The position numbers were made by a program, and so were the translations under genes. This document shows, piece after piece, positions 47,831 to 60,360 of a stretch of DNA of 64,000 bases. Below the pieces are notes generated by a model, which saw nothing but the letters and a program-made list of their open reading frames with translations, was not told where the DNA came from and did no database searches. Source of the stretch: Dasypus novemcinctus. Taxonomy: Eukaryota > Chordata > Mammalia > Cingulata > Dasypodidae. Position 1 is the stretch's first letter. The number at the start of each line of letters is the position of its first letter. The stretch covers positions 59,969,087 through 60,033,086 of the forward strand of contig NC_080678.1 of assembly GCF_030445035.2 (NCBI RefSeq). The letters run 5' to 3'.

Positions 47831-48360
47831 TTGCCGGAAATTCTGCATCCACTCTCCGAAAGAGTGACTCGGTTGGGAAGAATGGGAGAGTGACTCATCC
47901 TCCAGGGAAGCTAGACAGGCTTCCTTTCAGTCCTTGCTAATGATCATCAAGCTTTTGTGGTGAATCACCACTTGGGGAATGAACCCTTTGTGTTGAGAAG
48001 ATCTTCAGGACATGAATCTTTGTAATTTCTGTGCAGGGTCAATGTTTGAGCCAACATGGATCCGGAGGGTCTGATGTGAAAATGCCTCAGAGAAGGATGG
48101 TTACGTAGGTACCTAAGCATATGAGCTAAGGCCTCCGGATCCCAAGCAAGGGGGAGAGCTCTAACCAAGCTGATAATGAGGGTGTGATATCACTCTCAGA
48201 GACATCCTCTTCACAAGACCAAGCTAGCCTCAGTAGGTCCCTCGCATGTAATAACAGCAACCAGCAGAGGAAGGAGGATGCTCCCCCAAAACACAGCAGT
48301 GACACTGTCCACCAGCAATTGATGACAGGGGCAAACTGAGAGATGCCAGGTTCTTCCCAG
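47831..48360. other. Unexplained hairpin-rich, CpG-retaining block
   Basis: No family or gene was recognised. The block has short perfect inverted repeats: ACTCT/AGAGT (47851-47865), GGAAGC/GCTTCC (47906-47924), GTGGTGAATCACCAC (47957-47971), GGATCCGGAGG/CCTCCGGATCC (48058-48068 and 48132-48142), and GTGATATCAC (48184-48193). AGAGTGACTC is directly repeated at 47861 and 47887. About seven CpGs remain in 400 bases, more than in the flanks. The longest minus-strand frame (67 codons, 48168-47965) has no recognised motif. Confidence 0.45.
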
Positions 48361-49924
48361 GCAGAAACTTCTGAGGCTCAGAACACTGAGAACTTTAAGA
48401 AGCTCTTATCTACTATTCCACAAGTAAATAAAAATACACATAATGCTAAACCATAAAACATAAAATTTACATGCATGCTAAAATTAAAATACCTTTTTTC
48501 TGTATTTTCACATGGAAAAATAAAAAACTGCACTTTCCTCATTTTTCTGATGCCTTTGTTTTGCTGGTGGTCCAAGTCCTTGCTTACTTATTCTGTATAA
48601 GCACTGGCTCCTTCCATCTTAGGAAGGGAAAAATGAGGCTCTATATTCTGGTCTCATTTCCTGTATTACCTAGGTTAGCAAACAGATGGCAGCAAGAATA
48701 CAATTCCGGACTTCCTACTAATCCTAACTTGAGCAAGCAATATAATTCTAATTCAATTTGAAAAATAAACACTATGGTATTATTCACACCCTGGATTGGC
48801 ATGAAACAATATTTATTACAGTTAAAACATAAAGGAGACAGTACTGAGAACCATATGAGAGGTTTGAGTAATTATTAATAGAAATTAAGAAAACAGAGGT
48901 AATTACATTAGGAACCAGAAAGGATTTAGGGAGGAGTTAGCATTTGGGTTTTAAGGGTAATGAAGTACAGAAATAACAAATTTAGGGAGCAGGTTCAAAC
49001 TCTAGGAATGAGGAAGAACACCCAAGGAAGGGACTAGTTGTAGAAGAACAGCCTCCCAACTCCACCCCACGGCTGAGATTCAAACTTGTTTGAAGACACC
49101 GTGGCTGTGCCCACTGGATGGCAGAGTTTGCTCAGTGCTGCAGGCAGGAACTGGAAATCAGAAAATCACCCACTCAGGAGCCAGAACTACTAAGACGCTG
49201 CTTACTGTGGTGCTGGCAAGACTTACCTGAAACACGCCCATGGCTGTGCTGGCAAAACCCTCTGGAGGATGTGCACTACTGGGTTCCCCTCATGCCAATG
49301 GCAGGGAAGCTGCCTGCTTGCTAGGAAGCTATCCATTGGCAGCTGAGCTGTTGGAGCAAGCTTGTAAAACACTGAAACAAGGAAGACAAACTCCTTCCTC
49401 TTGTCACCCCTCCACAACCACACTGCATTCAGTCTTTATTGACCAGACCTAATATTATGTCAGTTATCAAAGGAAAAATGTTTACAGGCAACAAATCAAC
49501 AAATGGGACAATAGTTATATATGTGTACAGATTGCAAAATGATTGAAGAATTGACTTTTTCCCACTTACCTTTAAGCTATAAAGTATTGATATAAATGTT
49601 ATCTGTGGTGAGTTGAAAACTTATTTTCTAAATATCTCATTATGGCCAGTCTATTTAAATCTATAGCTCCTTTTGTCAGCCTATCACTACTGTTCTAGGT
49701 TTTCTCCATTGGACTTTGTTATATTTTACTGACTTGGGGCAGTGAAGTAGGAACTGAACTTACTTCAGGGTTACAAATTATATGCTGTTAGTCTAGACTA
49801 TATACCTTACATATTGCTCCTACCAACTTGAATCTGCTCTATTTACCTTGAATGTCCCATAACATTTTGCCAATGGCACTCAGAAAGTATGTTGTGAATT
49901 GAATTGGGTCCAAATAAAGAGTAA
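48361..49924. other. Unassigned DNA
   Basis: A GC-richer patch at 49060-49440 with repeated TGCTGGCAAGA/TGCTGGCAAAA text may be an old LTR-type repeat. Three overlapping chance frames cross it. No exon was recognised. Confidence 0.3.
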
Positions 49925-50160
49925 GTGAAGATAAACATAGTCTTTGGAGTCAGAGAGAACTGAGTTTAAATTCCAGATCATTCACTTAATATCTGTGTCC
50001 CCTGGTACATGGCTTAATTTTTCTTAGATCAGTTTTCTCATCCAGGAAAATGAGGATTATAAAACCTACCCACTATGATTACTATGAGGATTAAATGAGA
50101 CTGCCTATAAAATTTAGTCTGGCACTAAAGTCCTAAATAAATGGTAGCTATTATTAGTAG
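49925..50160 (+). repeat. MIR SINE
   Basis: TTTGGAGTCAGAGAGAACTG, CAGTTTTCTCATCCAGGAAA, TATGAGGATTAAATGAGA and AATGGTAGCTATTATTA follow MIR along its length. Confidence 0.88.
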
Positions 50161-50211
50161 AGGTTAAAACTATACTAAAGGCAAACCTTTCATTGATGCC
50201 TAAAATGAATT

Positions 50212-51116
50212 AAAACAACTGTAAATAAGACAATTCCATCCATCTGCCCTGTGGGATCTAAGCCCCTTCTCAATTAGAAACAGAGTGGGCATCACCGTAC
50301 CCAAATCCTCAAGATTGAGGAATGAACAAACATAAGGGAGGAATGCAACTATGAATTTAAGTAGACTTATGATTATTCTAGCAATGGAAGAACTTGAATC
50401 ATTGATATAAAGGCTATGGCCAACACATGTCTCTTCTGTTACTTTTACTGAAACTGTGGTTGGCACTGGAGTAGGTGTATGTCCAGGAGACTTGAATCTC
50501 TGGACTGGCCATCTGCCAGCTGGGCCCTGAGTCTCAGCAGAGTTGCAACACCTACTCTCCAGTTCATTGAACTTACCCAGGTCAGCTAACAGGAAGGTGA
50601 GGATAGTCAGCCACCACACCAAGGGTCTGAGAGAGTCTACAACTGCAAGCAGGAGAATTCCATCTATCAACCATGTGGGATCTAAGCCCCTCTCAATTAT
50701 TGTGACTCTAGCAATGGAAGAAATTATATCATTGATGTGGAGACAGTGACCACAGGAGTTGCTGAAGGCAGGGAGAGGGAAAATGAGATGTGATATGGGG
50801 GCATTTTCAGCACTTGGAGTTGTCCTGAATGATATTGCAGAGAAAGATGCAGGACATCATATATCCTGACATAACCCACTGAATGGACTGGGAGAGAGTA
50901 TAAACTACAACATAAACTATGATCCATGCTGTGTAGCAGTGCTCCAAAATGTATTCATCAAATGCCATGAATGTACCCCACTAATGAAAGAAGTTTTTGA
51001 TGTGGGAGGAGTGGGGGTTGTGGGGAGTGGGATATATGGGAACGAACCTCTTATATTTTTTAATGTAACATTTTGTGTGATTTATGTATCTTTTAAAAAA
51101 AGACAATAATAAAAAA

Positions 51117-51159
<43 letters not shown>

Positions 51160-51500
51160 AGGTAGTGGCCACCAGAGTTTTTGAAGGGAGGGAAGGGGGA
51201 AGAATAGGTGTAACATGGGGTTTTGGGGGACATTGAAATTGTCCTGCACAATATTGCAATGATGGATTCAGGCCATTATACATTTTCTCAAAACCTATAA
51301 AAATGTACAGTGAAAAGTATAAACTATAGTCCATGGTTAGTAGCAATGCTTCAATATGTGTTTATCAATTGTAACAAACGTGCCACTCTAATGAAAGATG
51401 TTGTTAATGGGGGAAAGTGTGGGAGGGAGAGAGGGTGGGGTATATGAGAATCCCCTATATTTCTGATGTAACATTTATATAATCTAAAGTGTCTTTAAAA
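50212..51500 (+). repeat. Unassigned interspersed repeat, outer copy split by a second copy
   Basis: The outer copy is in two parts, 50212-50422 and 51161-51500. Joined in order these match the repeat at 3722-4545. The 3' end reads ATGTAACATTTATATAATCT, then TTTAAAAATAAAAAAATT. Confidence 0.78.
50423..51155 (+). mobile_element. Inner copy of the unassigned retroposon with (AAAT)n tail
   Basis: This unit begins just after ATAAAGGCTATGGCCA (50407-50422) and ends in an (AAAT)n tail (about 51107-51160) before ATAAAGGTAGTGGCCA (51156-51171). The two flanks match at 13 of 16 bases and look like a target duplication. The tail and duplication indicate LINE-type retroposition. It has no open frame of note. 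It could be the 3' end of a lineage-specific LINE-1 or a non-autonomous element. Confidence 0.72.
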
Positions 51501-52599
51501 ATAAAAAAATTTACTCAAAATTTAAAATAAAATGAATGAAAACATTACAGAATTCTTGGGTTCAATTCTCAAGTTGTGCTCCTATAAAAATACTTCAAGA
51601 TAAATAAGATTTAAAAAAAAAAAAGAGCAAAAGTCCAAGGAACTAAAGGATAGAACTGAATTCTTGATGAATGACTACTAAAGCTAGGCAGTTCATTCCA
51701 CATGGTAATAAAAACAGGGAATTAAAAACAAATAATCAGATCCAGTTTGCATTTCATCAGACTAAGTTATAGGCCAAATCCATTTTACTATCTCATTTAT
51801 GTGACAGATGGTGTGACAACTTATCTGAGCTGATAAATTGTTTTCAGTTATTTAATCACAGTGCAATCATCTTACTGTATTTCCACCTCTTTAATTTGAA
51901 ACAGATTCACCCCTTTGTCCGGATAGTTTCCTGTACACAAAATGCCAGTCAGCAGGCTGGACTGTGCCCTTCAGACTGTTTGTCCACTCTAGGCTCTTGG
52001 AGACAACAGCATGCTTATGTCACAAACCACATCTGTCATAGCAGGATTTGTGTTTCTCCTCAGGTTAATAATATCTGATGGAGGCACCAGGTCTCTTTTC
52101 CTTTAAAGCTATGAGTCTGAATACCAGTTTAGGAAGAGGTGCTTCAAAGATCAAAACCAGGCCTGTGACAGTAACATGTGGGTTCATGGATTGGGAATGG
52201 CAATGTCAAATCTCTCCTAAAATAAGGAAATACCTCCTGACCAGCAGGAAGGGAGCATGGTGTATTGCTGGCCCCAATTAGAAAGAGGCAGGGTTTTCAA
52301 AATAGCCACCTTCACTGGTAGCTTTGTTTTAATGTAGTACAATACAGAATGTTAAAAATATAAACTGGGAAGGAACAGGCCAGGTGTGAATTATGAGTAG
52401 ATATGTAAATTTCAAGATGAAAACAGCTTTCATTTTTAAAAGAGATTTTGTGCTCTGAGTAGGCTGGATGTTTCCATTTTCTATCCAGATTAATAAGTGA
52501 TACCAAAGCAGGAACTAAGAACTCTAATTCAAACTTGGAAGTAAAGAATGATAAAAATAATAAGCTATACTAATTTAGAGACTGCTTTAATAATAATAA
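51501..52599. other. Unique DNA, nothing recognised
   Basis: AT-rich, with only short chance frames of 60-67 codons. Confidence 0.4.
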
Positions 52600-52895
52600 T
52601 AATAATAGTGTTATCTAACATTTATTAGTGCTTATAACGTGCTAGACTATTATAAGTTCATTTAGTCCTCTTCAAACACCATGCTAGAACTTTGCACTAA
52701 TCAATTATTCATTAATATGTTGAACAAACGTTTATATAACACCACTGTATTTCTGACACATCATCTCATTTTATTCTCATAATGCTAAGGAGCACATGTA
52801 ATTATTACCTAACAGATCTTCAGAGAGGTTAAATAAGTTACTAAGGCCATGCAACTAGTAAGTGGTGAAAGTATTTTCAAATTCATATCTGGCCT
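52600..52895 (-). repeat. MIR fragments (antisense)
   Basis: Two partial antisense MIRs: 52605-52680 (AGTGCTTATAACGTGCTAGA) and 52725-52895 (ATTTTATTCTCATAATGCTA, AGAGAGGTTAAATAAGTTAC, GCAACTAGTAAGTGGTGAAA). Confidence 0.7.
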
Positions 52896-53485
52896 TAAAG
52901 AAGTCTTTCCCTTATTCCTGGCTATGTCTTAGCCATAATCCTTTGCTTTAGCCACGCACTGATACATCCAAAACTTAATCAGGAAATCTTTGAGAAAGCT
53001 CCTAATTTCTCTTTAACTCAGTCTCCTCATTTGTATAATCATCACTATCATATATACCTCCAGATTTGCTACAAAGTTAAATGAGAAAACACATAAAATT
53101 TCTTAGAACTCTGATTATACATAATATGGTTAGTAAAAAAAAAAGTATTTCTTTTTATGTTGTGTTTCAATCCACTGTGAAAATGATGTAATTTAATAAT
53201 TGTTTCTCTTGAGGATTTAAATAACATAATCCAATCACAAATATTCTTTATTAATTTTAAAACAGTACCCTCCATTTCCCTTACACCTTTCTTTTCCTAA
53301 TTTTTCAAAAGCTGGCAGGAACATGCAGAGAAATCTAAAGAGTGTCACTTAAAAGAAACAGTTAAGAATCAACTCTCTATTACATAAGCTTCCTATCTGA
53401 CTCCAAAACATATGATAATTCAGAGAATTCTCAGCCAATTATGGTCCCCGACTTTCTTCTGTTGCCTGCCAGCCAGGTAGGTTTC
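52896..53485. other. Unique DNA, nothing recognised
   Basis: No repeat or gene signal beyond short A runs. Confidence 0.4.
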
Positions 53486-53497
53486 AAGTAAATTAAA

Positions 53498-53922
53498 TTT
53501 TTTTTTTTAAGAATTTATTTTTTATTTATTTCTCTCCCTTTCACCCCCTGCCCCAGTTGTCTGCTCTCTGTGTCCATTCGCTTTGTGTTCTTCAGTGACC
53601 GCGTATATCCTTATCAGTGGCACCAGGAATCTGTGTTTCTTTTCGTTGCATCATCTTGTTGTGTCAGCTCTCCATGTGTGCAGTGTCATTCCTGGGCAGG
53701 CTGCACTTTCTTTCACACTGGGCGGCTCTCCTTACGGGGCGCACTCCTTGCGCACGGGGCTCCCCTACGCAGGGGACAGCCCTGCATGTCATGGCACACC
53801 TTGCGCTCATCAGTACTGTGCATGCGACAGTTCCACACAGGTCAAGGAGGCCCTGGGTTTGAACAGCAGACCTCCCATGTGGTCGGCGGATGCCCTATCC
53901 ATTGGGCCAAGTCTGCTTCCCT
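53498..53922 (-). mobile_element. DAS-type SINE
   Basis: The minus-strand head is GACTTGGCCCAATGGATAGG, with a full body and A-rich tail. The target duplication AAGTAAATTAAA is exact at 53486-53497 and 53923-53934. Open frames of 81-146 codons across it are artefacts. Confidence 0.95.
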
Positions 53923-53934
53923 AAGTAAATTAAA

Positions 53935-55389
53935 GACTAAACTGAAATATGTTTTAGTAGGAGGTTATGCTTCCTTGAACAAAATTCATGGGAAATTTAA
54001 CCCCTACTAAGAAATGTCTTCATTGCTTATGAATGGAAACATTTTCAAATCTAACCACTAAACATAAAAGTCTGAGAATCATGGCTTTAGGTCTGTTAGT
54101 TTCTCTCCTACAGCTCAATTTGTTTCTACCTGCTATATCAGCAAACATTTTCCTAGCTAAGAGATAAAGTACTGAGAATACAGATAACCTAACCAGAAAC
54201 ACACTTAAGGAAATCTTAAACAGTTCCTGTGTTGGGAAATTTCTTAATGGAAAGTTTATTGTAATTTTAACTCTCCCTCATGGCTGTGATTATGGTAAAA
54301 ACCTATGTGTTATAGTAAAACTAGCATGATATAATCTTTCAGATAATTTCACGCCTGTCACTTGAACATATTTGACTGAGAGTCTGATGAAATCAACCAA
54401 AAAATATTTTTAAAAGCAATAATGTCTTTAGTTTAAGCTTTAGCATATGTGAGTGTAAAACTGGGATTAAATAGTATAATTAGTTAACTATTATTTTATG
54501 CCATAACAATGTCCAAAAATGAACTGAATTTAATGATATCTTTCAGTAAATTCCACCAAACTGTGTGGTTTTGTGTTTACAACTATTCTTCTTTAATTAA
54601 AATAATGAATGCATAGCTAGGCTTGAGATTGTACCCTATTTTGCTTTCAGAAAGAAAATGAGGTTTGTGCATATACTATTGAAAAACTAAAAAAAAACCC
54701 ACAACAAGCAAACAAAATAAACTAATGAGGTGATATGTATCATGAGGAACAAAAGGACAAAAATTAAGATGAAAGCAGCATTAAGATTAATTCACAAATT
54801 GCATGCCGCAAGTACCTGTGTAATTGCTAAATATGGGTCAGAAATTTAGCGCTGAGCTTTCTAGTGACCAAAGCAAGGGGGATATCTTATTCTCTTTATT
54901 CAGGAAACAGCAATTAATCTGCTTTAACATGCTAAATGTCCTTGAGGGTATTATAATCTTTCAAAGAGAGGTACAAAATTGTGTCCTTGTATGAAAGCCA
55001 AAAAAGTTATTCAAGAGAAGCATACTTTTTACCTGATATTAAGAGAGAAGAGAAAGTCCTCTTGTTAATCTCCATAATATAAGTCTGTTAATTTGGACTG
55101 TAATTTTTACTGCTTTGTGATGGAAAAAATACAATGACATTAATACAATGAAGCAGTTGTTATAATGATGTTGCGTAAAAAGTACAGTGAGGAAATAGGA
55201 GAAGGACACTTGTGTCTTCTGAAAGAATCAACGTCTTCATAGTCAAGGAGCATTTGGTCATTCATGGAAATTGATGAATTGCCTAGCAGAACAGCTTGGC
55301 ATTTCAAGCAAAAGAAAAGTAAATACAAAGGCATGTTGTCAGAGAGGGGAAAGAATGTTCTGTGATTCTAAGTAGTTCAGGTTGGCAGT
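53935..55389. other. Unique DNA, nothing recognised
   Basis: AT-rich; no domain in any frame over 60 codons. Confidence 0.4.
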
Positions 55390-55720
55390 TGTATACATTT
55401 TTGAGCAGCAGTTAAAGATGAATGGATAAGCAGAAGGTCAGCTCACAAGGAACCTTAAATGTCATGCAACATGGGTAAAATGTGATTTGTTAAGAACTGG
55501 GAGTCACTGAACAATGACAATCAGATTTGCAAGTTTAGAAAGGATACACTAGCAGCATTATAGAGAAAATAAAATAATGGAAAGATTGGGGAAGATCATT
55601 AGCTAGATGAGAGGAAGGGAACTAAGGTAACAGCCAGGGTAAGAGGTGATTAGAACTTGAACTATGGCAATTGTAACGGGACAAGAAAGACAAGAATAGA
55701 TTTGGGAAATATTTAGGAGC
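55390..55720 (-). repeat. Ancient LINE-like repeat fragment (antisense)
   Basis: It resembles the middle of the repeat at 43985-44890, including ATGACAATCAGATTTGCAAG, AGCAGCATTATAGAGAAAAT and a TTTGGGAAATATTTAGGAGC end. Sequence near 56930-57190 (AGAAGAGTCATTTAAGATAT, CCAGGTGGAGATGTTCAGTG) may be its continuation. Confidence 0.45.
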
Positions 55721-56840
55721 TTGTACCTTCATTTACTGGTTTGAGAAGTCTCAACTCATTCTGGTATAAACATTGAACAGTTTTATCTTTCCAAAACTGC
55801 TTCTAGTTATAGAATCTCTTCCTCTTGGGAAGGAGATTCTTTTAATATCTTAGTCTAATTTCATAATATTTTAGTCATTTGGGACTTTTAAAAGAGCCTC
55901 CTCTCCCATTCAAAATTCTATTCTCCTTCAGCCCAGATTAGGCTTGTGGGAAGGCAATTTTGGTTGGTCCTCTTCATCTCCCCTCCTCTTTTCCTCTTGC
56001 TTTATCCCTCAAGCCAACATCTAGCAAGGGCACAGAGTGGGGGGAAGGTCACCATTTGCAACCACAAATTGCTGCTAGCTACTCTGTTCCCTTTCTCTTA
56101 GCCACAACTTCTCAGGGTAAAACTGCCAGGCTATTGTTTTCTTCAATGAGGCAGACTTCCAAGTATTGGTCCTTTTCTATAGGTATATTTGTTTTTATCT
56201 GGAACATGCTCCAAGCCCTTTCCCTATAGTCCTCTGCAGGCCTCCAGGCTTCCTTTCCCCAGCAGGAAATCTATTCGCCTTTTGCCTGCTGAGGATCCCT
56301 TAACCACTGAATGTCCATAGCCCTCCAAGAGCAACCAGAAAGATTACTTAAGCCTCAGATTCCAACCTAAACATGGGAAATGTAGATTCTTACATCCTTG
56401 AGGTGAGAATGCACACTGTCTTCTGGTATTCCCAATCTCAGTTGCTCTGTTACTCTTCTGACCCTTTCTCCATATTTCAACAGCACCAGGTGCTGCACTG
56501 CCACTTTGATGAATCACCAACTTTCAAGCAAGCATCCATCACCAGTTCCCAATCAAGTGGGGTGTGAAGACGGAAGATTTCAATAACTCCAATCTTGTGG
56601 TAAGAGAGATAGACAGGTGGATGTTTTCTTCTATTTGAGGAAGAGAGAAGATGATATGGGATGATTACCACTCTCCAAACTGCGTATGCCCAAAAGATGA
56701 CACCCTCCCCCCTTTTTCTCACTTTTCGCTTTCATACCTCTAGCTAATAAAGACCATCAGAGTACTTTCTCCTGCACCTGGGAGACAGCCTAGTGTCTCA
56801 GGAGGAGAAAACAGGTGAGGTTGTCACTGAAGTCCTGAGG
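55721..56840. other. Unassigned, GC-richer DNA
   Basis: An 89-codon plus frame (55960-56229) and an 81-codon minus frame (56722-56477) have no recognised motif. It may be an old repeat or unique noncoding DNA. Confidence 0.3.
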
Positions 56841-57199
56841 TCTACAGCTTACTTCTAGGCGTGGGAATAGATTTCAATCACTATTCCATATCATTTTTTT
56901 AATATAACTTTTGGAAAAATTGATTGAGGATGGTAAAGAAGAGTCATTTAAGATATCTCCAAAGTTTTTCCTTGTGAATCCAAGGGACTGCTGGTGTCAC
57001 CTACCGGGATAAGTGACAAAGAATGGTGGGTGTGAGGATAGATAATACCTTCCATTTTGGGATTTTCATTTGAAGAGCTTTTGGGAGAACCAGGTGGAGA
57101 TGTTCAGTGCTAACTGGATTCATGCATTTGTATCTCTAAAAAGAGAAACCTGAGTTTAGCCTTAGATTTGAAAATCATGGGCTCACAGCTGAAGCTATG

Positions 57200-58896
57200 G
57201 ATGTCAATTTCAAAATACAACATTTTCCTAAACTAAAATATAAACATTATTTTTTCCCCAAATTTGAAAAATTTCATAGAATTGTAGAACTCCATAAGGA
57301 AGTTGATTACTTCGAAAGTGCAATTATCAATACTAGTGTACCTAATACTTAACATGTGCGTTTAATTCTCTAAAGAAACCCTAAACAACGCAATTGTTAT
57401 TGGTTATGCAACTAAAATTCCTCATATAGATGCAATTGCGTGGTAGTAAAGATTCTATAGTATTTGTACTCTATGATCAAAGGAATGATTTTACCCTCTG
57501 ATTCATTATGGTTTGGAATTTAGCAATTAAGCCCACAGATTATATTCTTGGAATCCATCACTCTGATAAATCTTAGATGGTTACATGATTTCTTTAAAGG
57601 AAATAGTAAATCTAATAAACAGACCTTTGTAAGCATTTCAGACTATTTTTATGCCCTGAAATCTAAAGCCATCATTAAGCTTTCTCAAGAGTTCTTGTAG
57701 ATAGTTAAAACATAGCTTCAAATAATATTTCCCAAGTTTTATGATATTCCTTACTGCGAAAGAGCCACAGACATTCAAAAAATTTTTTACTGAATGAGAT
57801 TAAATCACACCAACCCTTAGAAACCAAATGTTGCATTCTTATTGGATTAATTTTTTTTCCTATTATTCGTTTAAAACTCCCTGGGCAATTTAACCAGGTT
57901 TTTATAAGAAGCCTGCCCAAATTAAATGGAATTAAAGTTGCCCCCCCATTTTTTTACTTCAATTTATAGAAAAATATTTCTCACCTATTAAAAGCAATTT
58001 CTCCACTACTAAAAATTAATTTTTTATATCACCCTAAGACACGAAGCTTTTGGTTTAAATACAGAATTTTTAATATTTTATCTATTTGGTATAGGAACAT
58101 CACAAAGTACTGGGTTTAAAAAGGTGTGAATGACTCCATAATCAATTTTATAAAATTTATCAGATCAACTGGCTACAAATAAATTACTGAACAATCTACA
58201 GTTTAGAATAGACCAAACTGTACTAATGGTTCCTAGTACAATTGTTAGGTATGTAGCTGTTATGACAGACAAGCAACCACTTTAGTTACAATATGGTTGA
58301 ATTTGTGGTGCTCTGTTAGATTTAGGTGATACTTATAGAAATGACCTGCTAATCTATTATCAATGACAAAGGAAGAGATCACTACAGCAATCCAGAAATT
58401 TTTAATGTAATAGATCCCATAAAACAGGATATTTGTAAATCATAAATTCCAAAGCTTTATGGGAGCCATTATGTGGAGAATATCTTTCAGCTAGATCAGA
58501 TTTCGGGAAAGTTATTCAAAGCTGTAGATTGCCATGCTCTTAGATTTTTTAAAAATGTAAAATGGACTTTTATTTGATATTTGATATTACCCTGGAATAT
58601 TTCTTTTCTGTCATAAATACATAATCTTTTTTATATCAGTGTTATAATTTACTCAGTTAACACAAGTGGTTATACTCCCTCCTTATTTTTGTTCTTTCTG
58701 CCATCTTGAGGGATTTGGGATGATAGTTCAGCTTTTGATTAAGGCATATAAAGAATTTAAACCTTATAAACCTATGTCCGAGTTAATTACCTAGCATCTC
58801 ACTGTATTAGGGTGGTTTTCATAAGAAGTTATATGTCTTTTATGTTCATTCATTCAAAAATATTTATTGTGTACCTACTATGTGTTAGGAACACAC
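57200..58896. other. Unique AT-rich DNA
   Basis: No gene was recognised. It ends with an L2/MIR-like ATTCATTCAAAAATATTTAT at 58850-58896. Confidence 0.4.
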
Positions 58897-59346
58897 CATC
58901 TATGGTAGGTTGTATTCTGTACTCCAATAGAAGACATAATCTTAATCAGCATTCCCATGGACATGAACGCATGTGAAAATAGTACCTTTTGTAGATGTTA
59001 TTTTTAGGTAAGGTACAGCCCAAATGAACCAGGGAGATTATTCATGGAGACCTGATAAAGAGAAATCAGAGAAAGTTATAAGGAGGATCCAGCAGCCAGT
59101 GTAAACCTGAAGAGTGGACACAAGGAGAGAGATCTCCATGTGATGGGAGGCAGTGATGCAAGCCACGGAAACCCCAAGGACCACGGCAAGCCAGCACCAG
59201 AACAGGACATGTTCCAGGGATAAAGTATGGCCTTGCTTATGCCTTGATTTTGGACTTCTAGTCTTCCAAACTATGAGCCAATAAATTCTTGCTGTTAAGC
59301 CAACTCATTGTGTGGTACTTGTCATAGCAGCCTGGCAAACTAAAAC
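58897..59346 (+). repeat. MaLR/MLT-like LTR (sense)
   Basis: It starts TGGTAGGTTGTATTCTGTAC and ends with AGCCTGGCAAACTAAAACA. A polyadenylation-like GAGCCAATAAATTC precedes the end, as in MLT1-type LTRs. It is inserted just after an L2/MIR-like ATTCATTCAAAAATATTTAT segment. Confidence 0.65.
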
Positions 59347-60017
59347 ATTATCAGAAGAGTGGGTAAGCTTATATAGATAGCCATTTATACCTATACCCAC
59401 AGACACAATCTCTACTCCATTAAACAATAGCTAGACCATGTTTCCTTAGCTATATAATTTCCTTTTTCAATCCTAAAACTTTCATTTGAACTTTTCTGGT
59501 TACTAGGTTTTCTTCAAATTTTCATAAATTAACACTGCTTCTCTACCTCCAAAAACAATGCAGCTAAGTGTCTTCCATTACCATAGGTTAAATCTGGTTT
59601 TTCAAACTTTTTCAAATGCTTCTTTCTCTTGCTATCCTTTATCTCTTCCCCTACCCACTGTTCTCTTTCAGGATGTTCTTATCATGTGATCAACAAAAAG
59701 CCTATATATTTACAGTGTAATTGTAATTCCTATTTATTATTACTGACAAGTCAAACTACGTAGAGACAAAAATAGTGAAAACTAAATTGTATGAACCTAA
59801 GAACATAACTTTCTAAGGTAGAGAATTATTGTGATATACTTGTTTCTGTATGTGTTTGTGAGTATATGATACATATATATTTTTATCATTTGAATCCAGG
59901 AATCCAGTGGATAAAATATTACAAATATCAGAAAGTCTCTCCAATTATAAGTATAGACTATATTCAGTTTTGAAAGTGATGATATTTTGTTATACTTCGA
60001 AAAAGTAGTTGTTAGAA
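59347..60017. other. Unique DNA, nothing recognised
   Basis: AT-rich. A 95-codon minus frame (60084-59797) lacks motifs. Confidence 0.4.
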
Positions 60018-60360
60018 TCACATTGTCCAATAAAGAAGCCACTCTATTTAGTACTTGAAATGTAGCTAGTGTCAATTGAGACATACTGTAAGTATAAAGT
60101 ACACACTGGATTTCAAAGACTTAGCATGGTAAAGACTGTATAGTGTTTGTATTATTTGTTTAAAAAAGGCAAAATGTCTTTTTTTTCCTATTTATTCCAA
60201 GTTTTAATGATAATATTTTTGGACATATTGAGTTAAATAAAATATATTATTAAGTTAATGTCACTTCTTTCTTTTAATGTTTTTTAATGTGGCTACTAGA
60301 ATAGTTTAAATAGCATATGCAGTTGACATTGTATTTCTTTTGGACTGCCCTCTGTTAGGG
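60018..60360. repeat. Possible palindromic DNA-transposon fragment
   Basis: The left part has ACATTGTCCAATAAAG and CTTGAAATGTAGCTAGTG. The right part has AATGTGGCTACTAGAATAG and a TTTTGGACTGCC end, resembling mirrored halves of an old mammalian MITE. The middle is AT-rich. Confidence 0.4.

Noticed and set aside
51107..51160. (AAAT)n microsatellite as an independent feature
   Set aside because: It is the tail of the inner retroposon copy.
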